The position numbers and the translations under genes were made by a program. The notes beneath the pieces were generated by a model that had not been told where the DNA came from, searched no databases, and worked only from the letters and a program-made list of their open reading frames with translations. DNA of 64,000 bases from Eutrophomonas brisbanensis (GTDB lineage: Bacteria > Pseudomonadota > Gammaproteobacteria > Burkholderiales > Eutrophovitaceae), in NCBI GenBank assembly GCA_038141705.1, contig JAYQIQ010000004.1, positions 1,550,001 through 1,614,000 on the forward strand, given 5' to 3'. Positions 9,096 to 17,751 of the stretch are shown piece by piece; within the stretch, counting starts at the first letter, position 1; every line of letters starts with the position of its first letter.

Positions 9096-9300
9096 ACGCT
9101 GGTATGTCGGGAATTAGAGATCTTTCTAAATAAGTAATTTGGTCTTTTAGTTGGAGTTTCTTTTTCTTAAATCTTCGGATTTGTAGCTCATCGAGAGACG
9201 GGTTGTTCTCAAGTGTTGAAATAGCATCATCCAAATCTCTGTGCTCTTGCTTGAGACTGGCGATTTGTTCTAAAACCGCATCGCGTTCTTCGTTATGCAT
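9094..9300 (-). CDS. DUF465/YdcH-family small protein
   Basis: A 68-residue, highly charged, helical protein. The pattern EHRDLDDAISTLE, then LQIRRFKKKKLQLKDQI and a C-terminal YLERSLIPDIPA matches the DUF465 (YdcH) family closely, including its ending in IPDI.A. Heptad-like spacing of leucines suggests a short coiled coil. The family's molecular role is not established. It is convergent with ilvD and lies 22 bp upstream of the RraA-like gene's 3' end on the same strand, so it may share that transcript. Confidence 0.82.
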   Translation of the reverse strand: MHNEERDAVLEQIASLKQEHRDLDDAISTLENNPSLDELQIRRFKKKKLQLKDQITYLERSLIPDIPA

Positions 9301-9322
9301 CTTACTTCGCTAATGGAAGTGG

Positions 9323-10051
9323 CTAGTAGCGGTTATACCTTTCAATGGCCCTTAGTAAAGATTTCTCTTCGAGAATAATAGGCATCATTTTTGATTCGCG
9401 TTCATCGTAATCTGCAAGTAGGGACAACACTTTTTCGGCAGCCCAACGAGGAACAACAACAACCCCATCTGGGTCTCCAACAACAATATCTCCTGGGTTT
9501 ACGTCTATTCCTCCGCATTTCACCGGGATTTGTTTTCCAACAGGAATCATTCGACCTACCGATGTAGCTGGACTAATACGCCTCGCAAATACGGGAAATT
9601 TCATTTTCCTAATCGCGGTAACGTCTCTTACCGCGCCATCAATAACTACACCTTCGAGACCTCGAACTTGAGCGGTAGTAGCCATCAAATTTCCAATAGC
9701 AGCGATATCGGTTCCATCTTCCATCACGTAAATCAGCACGCTGCCAGGTTCTGCTTCATCCAGAATTTGAAGGTGGTATGGGGGATACTTGGTCTTGTCT
9801 TTGGTCAAGGCGGGACGCATCAGCGCAGTTGCTGCTTTTCCGACAATTTTTGCATCAAACAATGATTTCATGTCTGAATTCATCCATCCCCTCTGTCCGG
9901 TGACGGCCTCGATCGCATCCGCTATGTTGCCGGTGCTGTTCTGTTCGGCTCTGAATGAGGCAATGATTTCATCATCTGACATCGCCATCACTTGAGAGGT
10001 GAGAGTGCTTGAAAGAAGGAGCGCGATTAATGCCGCAGATGTTGTTTTCAT
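9323..10051 (-). CDS. secreted RraA-like (HMG/CHA aldolase family) protein
   Basis: About 242 residues. The frame is open 49 codons further upstream, but ATG 10051 is chosen because it follows GGAAAC and begins a clear signal peptide (MKTTSAALIALLLSSTLTSQ, cleavage after VMA). The mature part is an RraA/4-hydroxy-4-methyl-2-oxoglutarate aldolase fold: GSVLIYVMED, GNLMATTAQVRGLEGVVIDG, the aldolase-type RD pair in GAVRDVTAIRK, and VNPGDIVVGDPDGVVVVP. Known RraA proteins and these aldolases are cytoplasmic, so export is unusual. Possible roles are cleavage of a periplasmic keto-acid or a non-enzymatic binding function; nothing nearby identifies the substrate. Confidence 0.82.
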   Translation of the reverse strand: MKTTSAALIALLLSSTLTSQVMAMSDDEIIASFRAEQNSTGNIADAIEAVTGQRGWMNSDMKSLFDAKIVGKAATALMRPALTKDKTKYPPYHLQILDEAEPGSVLIYVMEDGTDIAAIGNLMATTAQVRGLEGVVIDGAVRDVTAIRKMKFPVFARRISPATSVGRMIPVGKQIPVKCGGIDVNPGDIVVGDPDGVVVVPRWAAEKVLSLLADYDERESKMMPIILEEKSLLRAIERYNRY

Positions 10052-10196
10052 ATTGTTTCCTTGGTTGAATAATCTGCAGGATACATTAAAGGTAAAGACG
10101 TCTCTCAGAATTTTGCCGAATTGTGGCATGGTTTTATGGGGAAGGCAGGTCTTCGTCTGATCAAGCGGGTGAATAATTAGTGAGAGAAAAGTGGGC

Positions 10197-10224
10197 AAAA
10201 AAAAGGCCCTCTAACGAGGGCCTT
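10197..10224 (-). terminator. intrinsic terminator of the candidate sRNA
   Basis: On the minus strand AAGGCCCTC (10224-10216), a four-base loop, and GAGGGCCTT (10211-10203) form a 9-bp stem followed by eight T overall (10204-10197). It lies 145 bp upstream of the RraA-like start on the same strand, where no annotated gene ends, so it must end a transcript beginning inside the 10225-10388 gap. Confidence 0.85.
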
Positions 10225-10252
10225 GAGGTACATTCTCTTTAGGGAGGAGGAG

Positions 10253-10294
10253 TTAAAGAGAAGCTTGATGTTGCATCGCAACGCGACGTTTCAT
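10253..10294 (-). CDS. 13-codon open frame upstream of the sRNA hairpin
   Basis: ATG at 10294 encodes MKRRVAMQHQASL and stops at TAA (10255-10253), within the 5' half of the 9-bp stem. CcsR-type loci in alphaproteobacteria also carry a small basic protein ahead of the hairpins, which is why this frame is noted. No convincing ribosome-binding site is seen (CCGTAG precedes the ATG), and so short a frame can arise by chance. Confidence 0.2.
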   Translation of the reverse strand: MKRRVAMQHQASL

Positions 10295-10388
10295 CTACGG
10301 AATGAATATTACTCTTATGAAAATACTTTTATAATTCCTCTTAATAGAATATTATTTATTCCATAAAACTTATAAATAGGGGTAAATA

Positions 10389-11363
10389 TTGGATCGTTTC
10401 AACCTAATGCAAATATTTGTGAGAATTGTTGAGACGGGTAGCTTTTCTGCGGTTGCGCGTGAGCAGAATATGCTCCAGCCAACGGTCAGCAAGCAAATGA
10501 GCGCTCTCGAGCAAAGCTTGGGTGTTCGGTTGTTAAATCGCACAACGAGAAAACTGTCACTCACAGAGGCGGGTCGCGAGTATTACGAGCGCTGTCACCA
10601 AATATTGGAGGACGTTCAGGAGATGGAGTCGGACGTTCTTGGATTTCAAAATAAACCAACGGGGACTCTAAGAGTGAATACACCGGTAGCCTTCGGACAT
10701 ATCCATATGGTTCCTTTGTTGCTCCAGTTTAGAAAAAAATATCCAGAGCTCGGGGTTGATCTATCTCTCGATGATCGGTACGCCGATCTGATCCAAGAGG
10801 GCTATGATGTCGCCATTCGTTTTGGGGAATTAGAGGACTCAAACTTAGTGGCGAGACATGTGGGTAGCAGTGCCCGCGTTTGTGTTGCATCACCAGAGTA
10901 CCTTAAAAAAAACGGCGTCCCTCGCGATCCGGAAGATTTGAAGCATCACAACTGTATTACTTACACCTATTTGTTTTCTAATACATGGCCATTCAAGGAA
11001 AAAGCCGATCCCATCTTGGTAAAGGTAGGAGGTGATTTTCGTGCCAATAGCGGCTTAACGATTCGTGAAGCTGCGTTGAGTGGAACTGGTATAGCGAGCG
11101 TTCCAGCTTTGCTGGTTAGCGAGGATATAGAGAGTGGCCGACTCACCTCAATACTGAATGAATACGCCCCCGATCCGATCAGGATAAGTGCTGTATTCCC
11201 GTCTGGGCGCTTGGTGCCGAGAAAGGTTAAGTTATTCGTAGATTTTATGAAGGATGAATTTTTGAAAATACCACTGCTACATCCCAAGCGGCCGAGTCGA
11301 CCGGTTCCCCGTTTGAAGTCCAAGCCTGGGGTTGTCGTGGAATCTAAAGGTCAGAATGCGTAA
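10389..11363 (+). CDS. LysR-family transcriptional regulator
   Basis: 324 residues, intact. The start is TTG 10389, preceded by TAGGGG; it gives the standard N-terminus MDRFNLMQIFVRIVETGSFS. The helix-turn-helix reads AVAREQNMLQPTVSKQMSALEQSLGVRLL, followed by the effector-binding domain with the typical PTGTLRVNTPVAFG entry and GYDVAIRFGELEDSNLVARHV. This style (DRFxxMxxFVRVVExGSFSAVAR) matches the large subgroup often annotated as CrgA/YafC-like. A basic extension of about 25 residues ends the protein. Target genes are unknown; it is divergent from the sRNA/RraA-like locus and lies upstream of parE with about 90 bp between. Confidence 0.9.
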   Translation: MDRFNLMQIFVRIVETGSFSAVAREQNMLQPTVSKQMSALEQSLGVRLLNRTTRKLSLTEAGREYYERCHQILEDVQEMESDVLGFQNKPTGTLRVNTPVAFGHIHMVPLLLQFRKKYPELGVDLSLDDRYADLIQEGYDVAIRFGELEDSNLVARHVGSSARVCVASPEYLKKNGVPRDPEDLKHHNCITYTYLFSNTWPFKEKADPILVKVGGDFRANSGLTIREAALSGTGIASVPALLVSEDIESGRLTSILNEYAPDPIRISAVFPSGRLVPRKVKLFVDFMKDEFLKIPLLHPKRPSRPVPRLKSKPGVVVESKGQNA

Positions 11364-11456
11364 CTCGTACGGGTTGTCGTAGAAATTGTCGAATAATTAG
11401 TTGAGAGAAGCTGAACCATATTTGATAATGATGTCTGTAATTGATTTCGAATTGAG

Positions 11457-13445
11457 ATGAGTAAAAAGAAAAATACGTATACCGCGGACGACATTGAGAT
11501 CTTAGAAGATTTGTCGCCCATTCTGCACCGCCCTGGAATGTATACGGATCCGGAAAATCCAAACCATGCACTTGTAGAAATCATCGATAATGCTTCCGAT
11601 GAAGGGCTCGCAGGCTTCGCTCAAAATGTCGATGTCACGCTCTTTGAGGATGGTTCTGCCGAGGTTATTGACGACGGGCGCGGAATTCCCGTAGATCTGC
11701 ATCCTGCCAAAAAAATTCCGGCTGTACAGGTTATTTTTACGACGCTCCACTCGGGCGGAAAATTTCGAAAAACCGATGCTGAGTCTGTGTACCGAATAGC
11801 CGGTGGCCTCCACGGCGTGGGGGTCTGTGTGAGTAACGCTTTGTCGCTGAAACTCGAGGTTGAGGTCAAGCGGGATGGCGCGAAGAATCTGTTAGTTTTC
11901 GGACCTAATGGCAAGGTCAAGCAGCCTCTCAAAAAAGTTGCTGGAACAAAAGCAAAGGAAACAGGTACTCGAATTCGATTCTGGCCCGACCCGAAATACT
12001 TCGATTCCCCAAAATTCAATACCGCTAATATCGCCGCGCTTCTTAGAGCAAAAGCGATGTTGTTGCCTGGTGTGCGTTTCACTCTCGGAGTGGAGAAAAA
12101 CAAAAAGATTGAAACGCAGTCGTGGCATTTTCGAGATGGTATTTCCGGATACTTAAAAGAGGGGATTGTTGGAAATGATCCAGTCGCAGAAACTTTTCTT
12201 GGTGAGCGCTACATTCAAGCTCAATCTGAGTCGGACAGTTTTGCAGAGGGTGAGGGGGCTCTGTGGGCGATTGCTTGGACTGCCGAGGGAGATGTGGTCT
12301 CCGAGTCTTACGTGAATATGATTCCTACAAAATACGGCGGAACGCATGTCTCCGGTCTTCGAGATGGCGTTTATCAGTCAATAAAAAATTTCATTGATCA
12401 TCATGCGATGGGGCAAAAAGGTTTGAAAATTGTGCCTGAAGATGTTTGGTCAAGAGTGAGTTACGTTCTCGCCTGTAAAATCTTGGATCCGCAATTTAAG
12501 GGCCAAGTAAAAAATGAATTAATTTCTCGAGACGCGGTGAAATTGGTATCTCAAATGATTAGAGATCCAATCGAACTTTGGTTAAATCAGCATGTGGGTG
12601 AGGCAAAGAAAATTGCTGAGCTAGTCATTAAGCAAGCACTAGCTAGAACCAAGGCCTCCCAAAAGGTCGAGAAGAGAAAAACATCAGGGGTAGCTGTCTT
12701 GCCGGGGAAACTAACCGATTGTGCCTCCGAGGATTCTAGTCGCACCGAGCTGTTTATTGTGGAGGGTGATTCGGCAGGGGGATCTGCAAAAGGGGCTCGA
12801 GATAAAGAATTTCAGGCGATATTACCACTCAAGGGTAAGCCTAAAAATACATGGCAGGACTCTCCAAATACGCTTTATTCAAATAAGGAGATTGAGGCGA
12901 TCGCACTCGCGATAGGGATTGACCATCACTCGTCAGAGAGTAATATTGATCTTAGTGGACTTCGGTATAACAAAATTAATATTTTGGCAGATGCAGACGT
13001 AGATGGCGCTCATATCCAGGTCTTGCTTCTCACGTTGTTTTTTAAACACTTCCCCAAATTGATTGAAAATGGACACGTTTATGTGGCCCAGCCACCTTTG
13101 TTCAGAGTTGATGTCCCTGCTGGCGGTAAGGGAAGGCCAGCGAGGAAACTTTACGTTTTGGATGAGCAGGAGTTGGAAACGCTAGAGCGAAAACTCGTAG
13201 ACGAGGGGGTGAAGGAAGGATCCTGGGCAGTCAGCCGATTTAAAGGCTTGGGAGAAATGAGTCCGGACCAGCTATGGGAAACCACGCTTAACCCGGACAC
13301 TCGTCGAGTACTGCGGGTATCATTCGAGGACAACGTAGAGCAATCATTGGATATTTTTTCGATGATGATGGCTCGAGAAAATTCTGGACAAAGACGGTCC
13401 TGGATGGAAACTTTTGGAAATCTAGTTGAGGCGGATTTCGCGTGA
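11457..13445 (+). CDS. parE: DNA topoisomerase IV subunit B
   Basis: ATPase subunit of topoisomerase IV, which decatenates daughter chromosomes. 662 residues. GHKL motifs are EIIDNASDEGLAG and DDGRGIPVD near the N-terminus and GGLHGVGVCVSNALS near residue 120. The TOPRIM domain shows ELFIVEGDSAGGSAKGARD near residue 425 and DADVDGAHIQVLLLTLFF near residue 515. The C-terminus FKGLGEMSPDQLWETTLNP is typical. ParE rather than GyrB is indicated by length, by ILPLKGKPKNTW, and by the neighbouring parC. The stop overlaps the next gene by four bases (GTGA). Confidence 0.96.
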   Translation: MSKKKNTYTADDIEILEDLSPILHRPGMYTDPENPNHALVEIIDNASDEGLAGFAQNVDVTLFEDGSAEVIDDGRGIPVDLHPAKKIPAVQVIFTTLHSGGKFRKTDAESVYRIAGGLHGVGVCVSNALSLKLEVEVKRDGAKNLLVFGPNGKVKQPLKKVAGTKAKETGTRIRFWPDPKYFDSPKFNTANIAALLRAKAMLLPGVRFTLGVEKNKKIETQSWHFRDGISGYLKEGIVGNDPVAETFLGERYIQAQSESDSFAEGEGALWAIAWTAEGDVVSESYVNMIPTKYGGTHVSGLRDGVYQSIKNFIDHHAMGQKGLKIVPEDVWSRVSYVLACKILDPQFKGQVKNELISRDAVKLVSQMIRDPIELWLNQHVGEAKKIAELVIKQALARTKASQKVEKRKTSGVAVLPGKLTDCASEDSSRTELFIVEGDSAGGSAKGARDKEFQAILPLKGKPKNTWQDSPNTLYSNKEIEAIALAIGIDHHSSESNIDLSGLRYNKINILADADVDGAHIQVLLLTLFFKHFPKLIENGHVYVAQPPLFRVDVPAGGKGRPARKLYVLDEQELETLERKLVDEGVKEGSWAVSRFKGLGEMSPDQLWETTLNPDTRRVLRVSFEDNVEQSLDIFSMMMARENSGQRRSWMETFGNLVEADFA

Positions 13446-13894
13446 GATCGTTATCCATTAATTGCTGCGCTATTTGTGCATCAATAATCTTGAATGTGGT
13501 GACCGCGGTTTCAGTTTATGCAAACGAGCCGATTAGAAAAATCACAGAATTCGGGATTTACACGGACGAGCATGAGCTCGTTAAAAAAACCAAATCCATA
13601 CCTGCTGGTGAGGTTACGAGATTTGGATTTTGTTTCGAAGCTTTTGTGAATTTTTTCGATGATGATGCTTATATGCTGATTCAGTCTCTGGAGCATCCTC
13701 CTATAAAGGATGAAGGAGGATGGCCAAACAAGGGCTATAACGTACCGAGAATGTTTAAGGTCAAAAACGGCATTGCGACCGGATGTGCTGATTTTAAAGC
13801 CAGGAATCAAGCGGAGATGCTGGCCGGTGATTGGATTTTTAGTATTACAGATGGTGGGGAAGAATTAATCAGGATTAAATTTGTTGTCGAGTGA
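13442..13894 (+). CDS. small secreted protein between parE and parC (DUF3859-like)
   Basis: 150 residues beginning at a GTG that overlaps the parE stop. A signal peptide is apparent (hydrophobic CAICASIILNVVTAVSVYA, then NEPIRK). The mature part has repeated polar beta-strand-like segments, including ITEFGIYTDEH, GEVTRFGFCFEAFVNFF and a final AGDWIFSITDGGEELIRIKF. This looks like the DUF3859 type of uncharacterised protein, but that name is from memory of the pattern and not certain. Its place inside the topoisomerase IV operon suggests co-transcription; any functional tie to decatenation is unknown and the predicted export argues against a direct one. Confidence 0.7.
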   Translation: MRSLSINCCAICASIILNVVTAVSVYANEPIRKITEFGIYTDEHELVKKTKSIPAGEVTRFGFCFEAFVNFFDDDAYMLIQSLEHPPIKDEGGWPNKGYNVPRMFKVKNGIATGCADFKARNQAEMLAGDWIFSITDGGEELIRIKFVVE

Positions 13895-13935
13895 CGTGAG
13901 CCAAACTTGTTGTTTGTGGTGTTTAGGGTAAATCA

Positions 13936-16338
13936 ATGACGAAACAAGAGGAATTATTTGAGGTGGCGGTTCTAGAAAAAAAGGGAAAGAGTCGCTCTGT
14001 TAAGAAGCAGACCCCAACGTCTTCGGCACTTCCAGATTATTTTGCACCGTTACAGACCTTAGATTTTGACGGTATGACTCCGCTTGGTCGTTATGCATCA
14101 ACCCAGTATCTTCAATATGCGATAGCGACAGTCAAAGATCGAGCTCTGCCCCGAGTAGCGGATGGTCAAAAGCCTGTCCAGTCAAGAATTCTATATGCGA
14201 TGTGGGAGATGAATGCGCTATCGGGGACTCCTCGAAAAAAATCTGCGAGGGTGGTCGGCGATGTTCTAGGAAAATTTCATCCTCATGGTGACGCTTCTGT
14301 CTATGATGCTTTAGTGCGAATCGCACAAGACTTTACGCTGCGTTATCCGTTGGTCGATGGCGAGGGAAATTTTGGTTCTCGTGATGGCGATGATGCAGCG
14401 GCGATGCGTTATACAGAGGCATGGCTTACGCAGTTTGCCGAAGTGCTATTGTCAGAGCTCGATGAGGGTACCGTTGATTATGTGCCGAACTATGATGGGA
14501 GTGTGCAGGAACCGAAGTTACTCCCCGCTCGGCTTCCCGTAATGCTGTTGAATGGCGCGAGCGGTATTGCAGTTGGTATGGCAACAGAGATACCTAGTCA
14601 CAATTTAAATGAGGTCGCGAAGGCGGCTATTGCGCTTATCAAAAATCGAGATCTCTCCTCCAAGCAACTGATGAGATCAATCAAGGGGCCTGATTTTCCA
14701 GGTGGTGGACAAATTATTACGCCCCAGAGTGAAATTGCTGAGATCTATGCTAGCGGAAGAGGGGCGATCCGAGTTCGAGCGCGCTGGGACTTTGAAAAGC
14801 TAGCGAGAGGACAGTGGCAGCTCGTAGTGAGCGAGTTACCACCGGGAGTGTCTGCACGAAAAGTGCAGGAGGAGATCGATGGTATTACAAACCCAACACC
14901 CAGGGCTGGAAAGAAAACTTTAGGGGCATCTCAGCAACGGGAGAAGCAGGGAATGCTAATGATGCTTGATCGTATGCGAGATGAGTCTGACCGCACGAAC
15001 CCCGTTCGTTTAGTGTTTGAGCCCAAAACGTCTAAGATCGATCAAGAAGAATTCGCCAACATGTTGTTGGCTAAAACCAGTCTCGAGATTAATGTTCCAG
15101 TCAATATCGTAAGTGTTGGGTTAGATGGTCGACCGGCGGGGAAAAATATCCAAGAGGTATTACTCGAATGGGTTGATTTTCGACTGAATACGGTTACTAG
15201 ACGTACGCAATATAGGTTGGCGAAAGTCCAGGATCGTATCCATGTTCTAGAGGGTAGGTTGCTGGTCCTGCTAAATGTCGATCGTGTAATAAAAGTTATT
15301 CGCAACTCTGACCAGCCTCGGGTCGACCTCATCAAAGAGTTTAAGTTAACAGAGAGACAGGCTGACGATATTTTAGATATGCGTTTGCGCCAACTTGCAA
15401 AATTAGAACACATTAAAGTTGAGCAGGAGTTAAAAACGCTTCAAAAATCAGAGAAAGATTTGAAGGGAATTCTCAAGAAAAAATCCCAACTCGAGGATTT
15501 GGTGATATCTGAAATTGAAAGTGACGTCAAAGTCTTCGGTGATAAGCGTAGGACTGTGATTGAGGAATCGGAGAGAGCGTTCGTCGAAGTCAAGGTGATT
15601 GATGAGCCTATCACAGTAATTTTCTCCAAAAAGGGATGGGTTCGTGCAAGACAGGGTTGGGACGTGAATCCAGATACTTTATCTTTCAAAGAGGGGGACT
15701 CATTACTCAGCCTTATCCAATGTCGAACTATTGATGCGGTCTCCTTTCTGGACTCCAAGGGGCGAGCGTATAGTGTCGAGCCGACCCAATTGCCAAGCGG
15801 AAGGGGCGACGGTGTACCGGCCTCATCGCTAGTCGATCTTCAGGGAGGTGGACATATCTTATTCTGCGTTGCGGGACCAGTTGATACCAATATTCTTGTG
15901 GCCACCTCTGGTGGCTATGGCTTCGTCACAAAGTTATCAAGCTTAGTATCCAATAGGAAAGCGGGGCGCGATTTTATAGCTATGAATCCCGGAGACATTC
16001 CGGTAGAACCAAAAGTATTTGAGCGAGACGAAAAGAACGTCATTGTTACGCTCTCGAAGAAAGGAAAGCTTCTTACTTTTTCCGCAAAGGAAATTAAGGA
16101 GTTAGCGCGTGGTAGAGGTGTTATTTTGATGGGGTTGGATGATCAAGATGAGCTTTCAGCAGTTGGTGTGACGAATAAACGAAGTATTCGAGTCGTTGGA
16201 AGAGCTCCGAGGTCGAAGAAGGAGGAGTCACTCTTAATTTCTGGAGATAAGTTCGAGCATCATTATTTGAGGCGAGCCCGGATGGGCCGTGTGCTAGCCA
16301 AGAAACTGGATGCCCCTTTTAAGCTTTCGACTGATTAA
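13936..16338 (+). CDS. parC: DNA topoisomerase IV subunit A
   Basis: DNA cleavage/religation subunit of topoisomerase IV. 800 residues; GGTAAATC precedes the ATG at 13936. Characteristic stretches are ALPRVADGQKPVQSRILYAM, the quinolone-resistance-determining segment HPHGDASVYDALVRIAQDF, GNFGSRDGDDAAAMRYTE with the active-site tyrosine, and PNYDGSVQEPKLLPARLP. The C-terminal beta-pinwheel blades start after about residue 500. Many ParC proteins are about 750 residues; the N-terminal lysine-rich extension of some 30 residues accounts for part of the extra length. Confidence 0.96.
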   Translation: MTKQEELFEVAVLEKKGKSRSVKKQTPTSSALPDYFAPLQTLDFDGMTPLGRYASTQYLQYAIATVKDRALPRVADGQKPVQSRILYAMWEMNALSGTPRKKSARVVGDVLGKFHPHGDASVYDALVRIAQDFTLRYPLVDGEGNFGSRDGDDAAAMRYTEAWLTQFAEVLLSELDEGTVDYVPNYDGSVQEPKLLPARLPVMLLNGASGIAVGMATEIPSHNLNEVAKAAIALIKNRDLSSKQLMRSIKGPDFPGGGQIITPQSEIAEIYASGRGAIRVRARWDFEKLARGQWQLVVSELPPGVSARKVQEEIDGITNPTPRAGKKTLGASQQREKQGMLMMLDRMRDESDRTNPVRLVFEPKTSKIDQEEFANMLLAKTSLEINVPVNIVSVGLDGRPAGKNIQEVLLEWVDFRLNTVTRRTQYRLAKVQDRIHVLEGRLLVLLNVDRVIKVIRNSDQPRVDLIKEFKLTERQADDILDMRLRQLAKLEHIKVEQELKTLQKSEKDLKGILKKKSQLEDLVISEIESDVKVFGDKRRTVIEESERAFVEVKVIDEPITVIFSKKGWVRARQGWDVNPDTLSFKEGDSLLSLIQCRTIDAVSFLDSKGRAYSVEPTQLPSGRGDGVPASSLVDLQGGGHILFCVAGPVDTNILVATSGGYGFVTKLSSLVSNRKAGRDFIAMNPGDIPVEPKVFERDEKNVIVTLSKKGKLLTFSAKEIKELARGRGVILMGLDDQDELSAVGVTNKRSIRVVGRAPRSKKEESLLISGDKFEHHYLRRARMGRVLAKKLDAPFKLSTD

Positions 16339-16354
16339 AGTTGAAATCTCTAAC

Positions 16355-16642
16355 CTATGCTCCATCTACAGCGACGATATTCATCTTTGCGGTACTCTCT
16401 CGAAGTTTCTTGACCTGTTGATACTCTTCTGAGTGGTACCAATCCTTTGCAGTTTGCAAACTTTCGAATTTGCACATGACGATTCTCTTTGGATGCCATA
16501 CGCCCTCCAGAATTTCAATATTTCCACCACGAACAAGGAACTCTCCACCAAATTGAGCGAGAGTTGCCCCCACAGCTGATCGATAGGTCTCGTATCCCGT
16601 TGGGTCTAAAACTTCAATTTCGGTTATCAAGTAAGCGGACAT
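16355..16642 (-). CDS. DUF1330 family protein
   Basis: 95 residues from ATG 16642, chosen over the longer frame (to 16708) because GGGGAG precedes it and MSAYLITEIEVLDP is the usual N-terminus. It has the ferredoxin-like dimeric alpha-beta barrel pattern of DUF1330: YETYRSAVGATLAQFGGEFLVRGG, then RIVMCKFESLQTAKDWYHSEEYQ. The biochemical role of the family is not established. A second, clearly related copy lies at 20297-20590. Confidence 0.85.
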   Translation of the reverse strand: MSAYLITEIEVLDPTGYETYRSAVGATLAQFGGEFLVRGGNIEILEGVWHPKRIVMCKFESLQTAKDWYHSEEYQQVKKLRESTAKMNIVAVDGA

Positions 16643-16743
16643 TAAACTCTCCCCAATTTTTTTAGCATTCATTATGTCATTTTGAATAGGGTATAGTTTT
16701 ACACTCACCTATCAGATGATTTGCTACGCAAAGGTCGATGTAA

Positions 16744-17714
16744 ATGAAAACTAGAATTACTGAGCTACTGAAAATCAAATATCCAATCATTCAGGGGGCA
16801 TGCACTACGTGGGTTTTGCTGAGTTAGCGGCGGCGGTCTCGAATGCGGGGGGGCTGGGAACGATAACTGCGCTAACCCAAAAAACTCCTGGAGATTTAGC
16901 GAATGAGATTAGTAAATGTAAAGATCTAACTGAAAATCCATTTGCTGTGAACTTGACGTTTTTGCCCTCGCTTGCGACTCCTGATTACCCCGGATATGTC
17001 AAGGCGATAATTGATGGCGGAGTAAAAATTGTTGAAACGGCGGGACGAAATCCGCAGCAAGTCATGCCGTACCTAAAGGATGCTGGAATCAAGGTGATCC
17101 ACAAATGTACTTCCGTTCGACATTCACTGAAGGCGCAGGAAATTGGATGTGATGCCGTATCGGTAGATGGTTTTGAGTGCGGCGGTCATCCGGGAGAAGA
17201 CGATATACCGAACTTCATTCTTCTACCTCGAGCGGCTGATGAATTGGAGATTCCTTTTGTTGCGTCCGGGGGAATGGCGGACGGAAGATCGTTAGTAGCA
17301 GCGATGGCCCTTGGTGCCGATGGTATGAACATGGGGACGAGATTCATCGCAACAAAGGAGGCACCTGTGCATGAAAATGTAAAGCAAGCGCTACTTGCGG
17401 CATCAGAGTTAGATACAAAACTTGTCATGCGACCGCTTCGTAACACGGAAAGGGTGCTCAAGAATAATGCTGCAATTAGGTTGTTGGAGAAAGAGCGGGC
17501 ACTCGGCGAGAAGTTGACGATAGATGATGTTATTGATGAGGTTGCTGGTGTTTACCCGAAGGTGATGCTAGATGGTGAGATGGAGGCAGGGGTTTGGTCT
17601 TGTGGAATGGTTGCAGGTCTAATTCACGATATTCCAACTTGCGCGGAGCTTGTTGCGCGAATCATGTCAGAGGCGCGTAGTATCCTAGAAAAACGCATGC
17701 AACAGGTAGGCTGA
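16744..17714 (+). CDS. nitronate monooxygenase family flavoprotein (probable 1-base error near 5' end)
   Basis: FMN-dependent enzyme of the NMO/2-nitropropane dioxygenase family, about 323 residues when repaired. ATG 16744 encodes MKTRITELLKIKYPIIQG, then the frame breaks at five G (16794-16798). A sixth G gives IIQGGMHYVGFAELAAAVSNAGGLG, the canonical N-terminus. Other family marks are HKCTSVRHSLKAQEIGCDAV, the conserved DGFECGGHPGEDD, FVASGGMADGRSLVAAMALGADG and MGTRFIATKEAP. Family members oxidise nitronates such as propionate-3-nitronate, though many annotated ones have untested substrates. Confidence 0.9.
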
Positions 17715-17751
17715 TTAGCAATCATTAGGGGATATTTTCAACGGATAACTC

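Larger units (their letters stand above)
10197..10305 (-). ncRNA. candidate small RNA with anti-Shine-Dalgarno hairpin loop (CcsR/'cuckoo'-like)
   Basis: On the minus strand TTCTCTTTA (10262-10254) and TAAAGAGAA (10241-10233) form a perfect 9-bp stem closing the 12-base loop ACTCCTCCTCCC. It is followed after about eight bases by an intrinsic terminator. A smaller stem, GTTGC-GAT-GCAAC, lies just upstream (about 10269-10281). The C/U-rich loop is complementary to GGGAGGAGG-type ribosome-binding sites, as in the stress-induced CcsR family of Rhodobacter, whose hairpins carry CCUCCUCCC. The 5' end is not determined. A 13-codon reading frame precedes the hairpin. No transcription evidence is available; the call rests on structure and orientation of the U tract. 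Confidence 0.6.

Noticed and set aside
10232..10362. Plus-strand reading of GGGAGGAGGAG as a ribosome-binding site for a 33-codon frame starting near 10264
   Set aside because: Spacing from the purine run to the first start codon is too long, the frame has no recognisable protein, and the U tract of the adjacent terminator is on the minus strand.
11344..11584. Minus-strand open frames over the parE start
   Set aside because: They are shadows of parE and the LysR gene, with no protein-like composition or ribosome-binding site.
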